Program-made: the position numbers and the translations under genes
Notes under the pieces: model-generated
The model's input: the letters and a program-made list of their open reading frames with translations, nothing else
The model's database searches: none
What the model was told of the DNA's origin: nothing
Shown here: one piece after another, positions 59,617 to 64,000 of the stretch
Position numbering within the stretch: the stretch's first letter is position 1
Layout of the letters: each line of letters opens with the position of its first letter
Assembly: GCF_000312125.1 (NCBI RefSeq)
Contig: NZ_HE978644.1
Location: 262,510 to 326,509 of the forward strand
From: Timonella senegalensis JC301
GTDB lineage: Bacteria > Actinomycetota > Actinomycetes > Actinomycetales > Cellulomonadaceae
Length of the DNA stretch: 64,000 nt
Reading direction: 5' to 3'

Positions 59617-60846
59617 CTACTCTCTAAGTTCCGGCAGCGGAAGGTCAAGCTCGACGCGGAATCCACCGCCCTGGCGTGGGCCCGACTTCACGGTCCCGCC
59701 AAAGAGTGCGGCGCGCTCCCGCATGCCCAGGAGGCCCATGCCGGCGCCGTCTGACGTGGAGGCTGCACCGCGGCCGTCGTCCTCAATCTCGAGGCGGACC
59801 GAGTCACGGCCCCACGATTGCACGACCGTGACCGTGGGGTCCGGGCCGGCGTGCTTGAGGATGTTGGTGAGAGACTCTTGGCAAATGCGGTACAGGGTGA
59901 GTCCCGCGCCGGGAGGAAGTTGGCGAGGAGTGCCCATGCGGACAAGCGAGACGCGGACTCCGGAAGTACGCATGGAGTCGACCAGCGACTGGATGTCACC
60001 CGCGGCAGGTTGTGGTGAGCGCAGTACGGAATCGTCATCGGGATCGCCGTTGGGATCTTCCCTCAGGACGCCGAGGAGGCGGCGCATGTCCGCCAGCGCC
60101 GCGCGCCCCGTCTCCGAAATTGTGGTCAGCGTCTTTTCTGCCATCTCAGGGTTCACTTTGGCCGCATACCTGCCGCCATCCGCCTGGGCGATGATGACGG
60201 ACAGGGAATGCGCCACGATGTCGTGCATTTCTCGCGCGATCCGGGAGCGTTCGGCAGCGGCACCGATCTGTGCCTGCTTTTCCTTGTCGAGTTCGAGGGC
60301 GATGTTGCGCTCGCGGAGCACTCGGACCGAGTCGAGGCGTGTTCGACGCATGAGACCGAGCGCCCACACCGTGAGAAAGAGTAAACCGAGGGTAAAGGTT
60401 GAGATAAGGATTGGTTTGAGGTTGAGCTCCGAGCCCCCATCCCCGACGTGCCCAAAGAAGGCCGCACCCGCAAAGGAACTGAAGAGCGCAAATCGGCCTG
60501 CCCACCTCGGCCCATAGACTGTGATCGAGTAGAGGGCCACAAGTACGGCAAGGTCCGCTGGGAAGATGAGCGAAGGGCCAATAATCATGTGTGTAAGGGC
60601 GACCGCGAACACAGCCGCCGCAGAGATCACGGGGGCCGACCGGCGGAACGCAAGCGGCACCAACAGGAACAATGCAAACACCGCCGACCACATGCCCGAG
60701 TCGTCCGGGCCAAAGAACCACTTGAAGCCAGAACCCACGCCTGCAGACCACGGAACCACAGCCAAGGCTGTGATCGTAACCAGCGTCGCATCAAGGCGCT
60801 GACCGTTCTCTTCAGCCCAACGACCGAATCTCTCGAACACATTCAT
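59617..60846 (-). CDS. NarX/DesK-class sensor histidine kinase (HisKA_3)
   Basis: A 409-residue kinase. About five or six N-terminal helices span residues 20-165 (TLVTITALAVVPWSAGVGSG, AVFALFLLVPLAF, VISAAAVFAVALTHMIIG, ILISTFTLGLLFLTVWALGL), then a coiled coil. HisKA_3 dimerisation box IAREMHDIVAHSLSVIIAQADG with phospho-His208 follows, and HATPase (LYRICQESLTNILKHAG, VRLEIEDDGRG, GMGLLGMRERAALFGG). It pairs with the downstream LuxR regulator and probably senses membrane or envelope damage for the ABC transporter. Confidence 0.95.
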   Translation of the reverse strand: MNVFERFGRWAEENGQRLDATLVTITALAVVPWSAGVGSGFKWFFGPDDSGMWSAVFALFLLVPLAFRRSAPVISAAAVFAVALTHMIIGPSLIFPADLAVLVALYSITVYGPRWAGRFALFSSFAGAAFFGHVGDGGSELNLKPILISTFTLGLLFLTVWALGLMRRTRLDSVRVLRERNIALELDKEKQAQIGAAAERSRIAREMHDIVAHSLSVIIAQADGGRYAAKVNPEMAEKTLTTISETGRAALADMRRLLGVLREDPNGDPDDDSVLRSPQPAAGDIQSLVDSMRTSGVRVSLVRMGTPRQLPPGAGLTLYRICQESLTNILKHAGPDPTVTVVQSWGRDSVRLEIEDDGRGAASTSDGAGMGLLGMRERAALFGGTVKSGPRQGGGFRVELDLPLPELRE

Positions 60847-60948
60847 GGTCCAAGCCTAGGTGGATGAACCGGGCCCGGTCGTCAACCTCACGTCTACTTT
60901 TGCGATTTGAGGGAGTACAAATGCCAATTCATGACCTAACATAGCCAC

Positions 60949-61632
60949 ATGACACAAGTACTGCTGGCTGAAGACGACCCGGCAATCGCCGAGCCACTCG
61001 CTCGCGCTCTCACCCGCGAGGGATACAACGTCAACGTTCAGGGAACTGGGCAGGGTGCGATCGATAGCGCTTCGAGCGCGGACCTCATCGTTCTCGACCT
61101 CGGACTCCCGGACATGGACGGGCTCGAAGTTGCTCGAGCCATCAGAGTCAAGGGCCTGAGCACCCCTGTTCTCGTGCTCACGGCTCGCGCAGACGAGGTT
61201 GACCTCGTTGTCGGACTCGACGCCGGAGCCGACGACTACGTCACCAAGCCTTTCCGACTGGCGGAACTCCTCGCACGCGTGCGCGCACTGCTGCGCCGCA
61301 CCCACGGGGACCCCACTGAAGCCGAAGAGATCAACGCTCAGGACGTCAGGGTTGATGTGGCAGCGCACCGCGCGTTCCAAGAGGGTCGCGAGTTGCACCT
61401 CACCACCAAGGAGTTCGAGTTGCTGCGTGTTCTCGTGGCTTCCGCAGGCTCAGTGGTGAACCGAGACACCCTCATGCGCGAGGTCTGGGGATCCGAGCCG
61501 ATCGGTTCCACCAAGACCCTCGACATGCACGTGTCGTGGCTGCGCCGCAAGCTCGACGACGACGCGAACAACCCCCGCTACATCACTACCGTACGCGGGC
61601 TGGGATTCCGGTTCGAGGCCGGCGACAACTGA
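60949..61632 (+). CDS. OmpR/PhoB-type response regulator
   Basis: A 227-residue regulator with receiver LLAEDDPAIAEPLARAL, Asp50 in LIVLDLGLPDMDG, VLVLTARADEVD and DDYVTKPF, and a winged-helix C-terminal domain (LHLTTKEFELLRVLVASAGSVVNRDTLMREVWG, TLDMHVSWLRRKLDDD...YITTVRGLGFRF). It is of the CutR/AfsQ1/CseB type. Divergent from the DesK-class kinase, with its own kinase downstream after a hairpin. Confidence 0.96.
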   Translation: MTQVLLAEDDPAIAEPLARALTREGYNVNVQGTGQGAIDSASSADLIVLDLGLPDMDGLEVARAIRVKGLSTPVLVLTARADEVDLVVGLDAGADDYVTKPFRLAELLARVRALLRRTHGDPTEAEEINAQDVRVDVAAHRAFQEGRELHLTTKEFELLRVLVASAGSVVNRDTLMREVWGSEPIGSTKTLDMHVSWLRRKLDDDANNPRYITTVRGLGFRFEAGDN

Positions 61633-61640
61633 TAGCAACC

Positions 61641-61674
61641 AACGCGGGCCGGTTCGTTTGAACCGGCCCTCGTT
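61641..61674 (+). terminator. Hairpin between response regulator and kinase genes
   Basis: AACG-C-GGGCCGGTT (61641-61654) pairs with AACCGGCCC-T-CGTT (61661-61674) around CGTTTG, followed by GTTTCC. It lies in the 65-bp gap and probably acts as a partial terminator, lowering kinase relative to regulator. Confidence 0.78.
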
Positions 61675-61697
61675 GTTTCCAAAACCAGGAGTAACTC

Positions 61698-63065
61698 GTG
61701 CGTCGCAGACTCATTCTGGCCACCATCTCGGCCGTTGCCGTTGCGGTCCTTTTGCTCGGATTCCCACTCGCCTTCTTTGGCGGCTTCTACGTGTTCAGCA
61801 ACGAGCGCCAAGAGTTAGCCAACCGCACCGACGCCCTCGCCCGCGCGGTGGAGTACCGCATCACGCGCAACGAGCCACTCGACCAGGACCAACTGGACCG
61901 GTACGCGTTTGGTGGGCAGCAACCGGATGCGCAGGTGCGAGTCATCCTCCCCACGGGCGAGAGCGGCACGGCGGGGGAGACGATCGACGGTAAGAAGTTG
62001 GAGTCCGCGGTCTTCACCAACTCCAAGGCCTTGGTGACGATCTCGATCTCCTACTGGGACGTATTTATGCGTTCCTTCCAAGTGGTTAGCTTGGTTATTT
62101 CCGCCGCGTTCGTTGCGTTTGGCGCAGGGATCTGGGTGGCAGTGTGGCAGGCCAACCGATTATCCGCGCCGCTCGTGTACCTTGCCGCGTCGGCCGAGCA
62201 GTTAGGGTCGGGACAGGTCCGCCCTCACGTGGAGAAGTCCGGCGTGGAAGAGATCGACCTCGTGGCCGATGAACTGACCCGCTCGGCGGACCGCCTCGCG
62301 GTCCGCATTGCTGCGGAGCGTCAGTTCGCCTCAGATGCTTCGCATCAGCTGCGCACCCCGCTCACGGCGCTTTCGATGCGCCTTGAAGAGATTTCAATGC
62401 TTGCCGACGATTCCCTCGAGATCCAGGAGGAGGCTCGGATCTCCTTGGAGCAGGTTGAGCGTCTGGTCGCCACAGTGGACGATCTCCTGTCGCGCTCGCG
62501 CAAAGCACAGGGAGGTACCACAGAGCCCGTGCACCTCGAGGAGGTCCTCCAACAGCAGGAGGAGGAATGGCGACCCATTTTCGCCAAAGCCGGTCGTGAG
62601 CTCAGCATGGTGCGCGAAGGCGACTTCATGGTTCTCGCAACCCCGGGTGCGCTCGCGCAGGTGCTTGCGACCCTCATTGAGAACTCCCTCAAGCACGGCG
62701 CCGGGACCACCACGGTGGTGGCCAAGCAAAAGGGACCTCGCGGTGGCATCGTCGTGCAGGTGAGCGATGAGGGCGAAGGCGTGCCGGATGAGTTGGTTCC
62801 CAAGATCTTTGAGCGCGGAGTTACCTCCGGGGCTGGGACGGGCCTCGGGCTCCCTCTGGCCAAGGACCTCGCCGCCACGGACGGCGCGCGGCTGGAACTT
62901 TCGGTTCCGCGGCCCGCACAATTTACGCTCCACCTTTCAGGCGTGCCGCGAAAGTTCGACGCCACGAACATCCTGCCGCACGGGAACATGGTGAGTAGTG
63001 ACAACCGTGGCACTCGAAAGCTCAAGAAGCTGTCGAGTAGGGGAAGCGGAAACTCGCCAACGTAG
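61698..63065 (+). CDS. Membrane sensor histidine kinase (HisKA, CutS-like)
   Basis: A 455-residue kinase from GTG 61698 with AGGAG. Two membrane helices (LILATISAVAVAVLLLGFPLAFFGGFYV near 5-32, and VVSLVISAAFVAFGAGIWVAVW near 129-150) bracket a sensor loop of about 95 residues. A HAMP-like segment, HisKA with FASDASHQLRTPLTALSMRLEE (His216) and HATPase (LATLIENSLKHGAG, VSDEGEGVPDELVPKIFERGVTSGAGTGLGLPLAKDL) follow. It has a C-terminal low-complexity tail. Forms a two-component system with the preceding regulator; signal unknown. Confidence 0.95.
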   Translation: MRRRLILATISAVAVAVLLLGFPLAFFGGFYVFSNERQELANRTDALARAVEYRITRNEPLDQDQLDRYAFGGQQPDAQVRVILPTGESGTAGETIDGKKLESAVFTNSKALVTISISYWDVFMRSFQVVSLVISAAFVAFGAGIWVAVWQANRLSAPLVYLAASAEQLGSGQVRPHVEKSGVEEIDLVADELTRSADRLAVRIAAERQFASDASHQLRTPLTALSMRLEEISMLADDSLEIQEEARISLEQVERLVATVDDLLSRSRKAQGGTTEPVHLEEVLQQQEEEWRPIFAKAGRELSMVREGDFMVLATPGALAQVLATLIENSLKHGAGTTTVVAKQKGPRGGIVVQVSDEGEGVPDELVPKIFERGVTSGAGTGLGLPLAKDLAATDGARLELSVPRPAQFTLHLSGVPRKFDATNILPHGNMVSSDNRGTRKLKKLSSRGSGNSPT

Positions 63066-63106
63066 CCTCGGGTGTAGTAGCTGGGTGTGGTGTCCCAGAG
63101 TGACTG

Positions 63107-63640
63107 TCAAGCAGACAGTTCCACGACCGGAGCCTCATCCTTGGGGGCTCTGCTACCGGTGAAGACGAGGTGCTTGTAGGCGAAGTACCTAAACGCTGTT
63201 CCGAGCACGAGGCCCACCACGTTCGCTGAGATGTTGTCCGCGAGCGGGCTGGTGTAGCCCAGCACGTAACGGGAAACCCACAGGCACAGGACTGCAATAG
63301 CCATGCCGCCGATATTCACCACAACGAAGCCAACGAACTCCCGGGCCTTCGTGGAGGTTCGCTGACGCGCAAATGTCCAGAGCCTGTTGCCCAGCCAGGT
63401 GACAATCATCGCGACCGAAACGGAAGCGATCTTGGCGGCGATGGGTTCGCCTGCAAGCAGCGCGACAGGTCCGTGCTGGAGCAGGTTGAACACCCCTATG
63501 TCCACGATGAAGCCGAGACCGCCCACAAATCCAAACTTCATCAACTCGAGGAGTCGGGCTCGTAACGAAGCAACAGTCCGGCGCGCTGGAGCGCCCGGAA
63601 CGGCCTGCGGATCGCCTAGGGAACGGGTAGGGGCAGTCAC
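63107..63640 (-). CDS. GtrA family membrane protein
   Basis: A 177-residue four-helix protein of the GtrA superfamily, proposed to flip or present polyprenyl-linked sugars during cell-surface glycan synthesis. Helices: LMKFGFVGGLGFIVDIGVFNLL, AKIASVSVAMIVTWLGNRLWTF, FVVVNIGGMAIAVLCLWVSRYVL and ADNISANVVGLVLGTAFRYFAYKHLVF. NRLWTF and FRYFAYKHLVF are the usual GtrA motifs. It is divergent from purK, an order seen in several actinobacteria. Confidence 0.93.
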   Translation of the reverse strand: MTAPTRSLGDPQAVPGAPARRTVASLRARLLELMKFGFVGGLGFIVDIGVFNLLQHGPVALLAGEPIAAKIASVSVAMIVTWLGNRLWTFARQRTSTKAREFVGFVVVNIGGMAIAVLCLWVSRYVLGYTSPLADNISANVVGLVLGTAFRYFAYKHLVFTGSRAPKDEAPVVELSA

Positions 63641-63705
63641 CGCACCAGACTACAGTGCTGGACATAATTCGGGCATCACGTCCCCGTGCATTAGGCTTTT
63701 GAGAC

Positions 63706-64000
63706 GTGGTAGTTCCTATAGTTTCCGTAATTGGTGGCGGCCAGCTCGCCCGCATGATGGCCCCCGGCGCAGCAGAGCTCGGCGTCCACCTAAGAGTGCT
63801 GGTGGAGAGTGAAACCTCATCCGCAGCGCAAGTAGTGGTGGATGCTCCGGTGGGCCAAGCCCACGATGCAGACGCGATTCGCGCACTGGTCCAGGGCTCC
63901 AACGTTCTGACATTTGAGCACGAACACGTCTCCAACGACCTGCTCCGTGAGCTCATCGCCCAGGGTGTTTCGGTTCAGCCAGGACCAGATGCGCTCTTGC
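63706..64000 (+). CDS. purK: N5-carboxyaminoimidazole ribonucleotide synthase PurK, 5' part (runs off window)
   Basis: The first 98 codons of PurK, the ATP-grasp enzyme that carboxylates AIR to N5-CAIR in purine synthesis. The start is GTG 63706. The N-terminal Rossmann-like motif is VSVIGGGQLARMMAPGAAELGV, followed by ADAIRALVQGSNVLTFEHEHV (the usual TFE.E segment) and a QPGPDALL end close to the ATP-grasp domain. Translation is still open at base 64000, so the gene continues beyond the window. No defect is visible. Confidence 0.93.
   Translation, partial: MVVPIVSVIGGGQLARMMAPGAAELGVHLRVLVESETSSAAQVVVDAPVGQAHDADAIRALVQGSNVLTFEHEHVSNDLLRELIAQGVSVQPGPDALL

Overview
The window is one GC-rich bacterial chromosome segment from an actinomycete (Actinomycetota). 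The support is a mycothiol S-conjugate amidase (mca), a WhiB regulator, a HemQ-type haem decarboxylase, a PadR/HAAS pair, DUF501, DUF2505, DUF4307 and DUF5997 proteins, an EccC/EssC-like FtsK ATPase, a LAETG (sortase-E style) wall-anchored amylase, and the order mazG-eno-ftsB-DUF501-ppx. I do not assign a genus. The window opens inside mfd and closes inside purK.

Layout. 0-3.5 kb: 3' part of mfd, with a perfect 95-bp-period tandem duplication over its stop codon, then divergent DUF1349 and LURP-one-like genes. 4.0-9.2 kb: complete five-gene peptide/nickel-type ABC importer (lipoprotein SBP, two permeases, two ATPases). 9.8-12.6 kb: a large secreted GH13 alpha-amylase with three tandem starch-binding-like modules and a wall anchor. 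13.1-18.4 kb: housekeeping block mazG, eno, ftsB/divIC, DUF501, ppx. 18.7-20.6 kb: PadR/HAAS pair. 20.8-32.9 kb: ndh, an odd class-I tRNA with a UAA anticodon, membrane proteins, FKBP, a DUF5997/LysR-effector-domain divergent pair, msrA, an AI-2E transporter, threonine deaminase, greA and mca. 33.0-35.9 kb: a small accessory pocket that looks richer in A+T, holding a frameshifted secreted-protein relic, a lipoprotein, a streptogrisin-like protease and a broken IS3-type transposase.

35.9-41.8 kb: nitrilase-family amidase, hemolysin-III protein and uppS (diverging around a perfect 33-bp palindrome), hemQ, a PdtaS-like sensor kinase and a DUF2505 protein. 42.2-49.4 kb: a cellobiose/beta-glucoside operon (cebEFG-like importer, GH1 beta-glucosidase, LacI-type regulator), with three copies of the CebR/CelR-type operator TGGGAGCGCTCCCA or close variants upstream, running into a crcB pair (dual-subunit fluoride channel). 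49.6-55.0 kb: whiB, a small membrane protein and a very large orphan EccC/EssC-like ATPase. 55.1-60.9 kb: a bacitracin/envelope-stress style module (DesK/NarX-class kinase, LuxR-class regulator, ABC ATPase, FtsX-like permease). 60.9-63.1 kb: an OmpR/CutS-type two-component pair. The window then ends with a GtrA protein and purK.

The most unusual signals are non-coding. There is a dispersed family of four about 60-bp (near-)perfect palindromes whose halves are themselves palindromic (TCGAGAGT...ACTCTCGA repeated). A second element of different sequence but identical architecture lies just before mazG. A 12-mer, ATTTTCGACGAT, occurs exactly six times with many near matches (core CGACGATTG). The 95-bp tandem duplication at the end of mfd is a third such signal. 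No CRISPR array, prophage or complete insertion sequence was seen.
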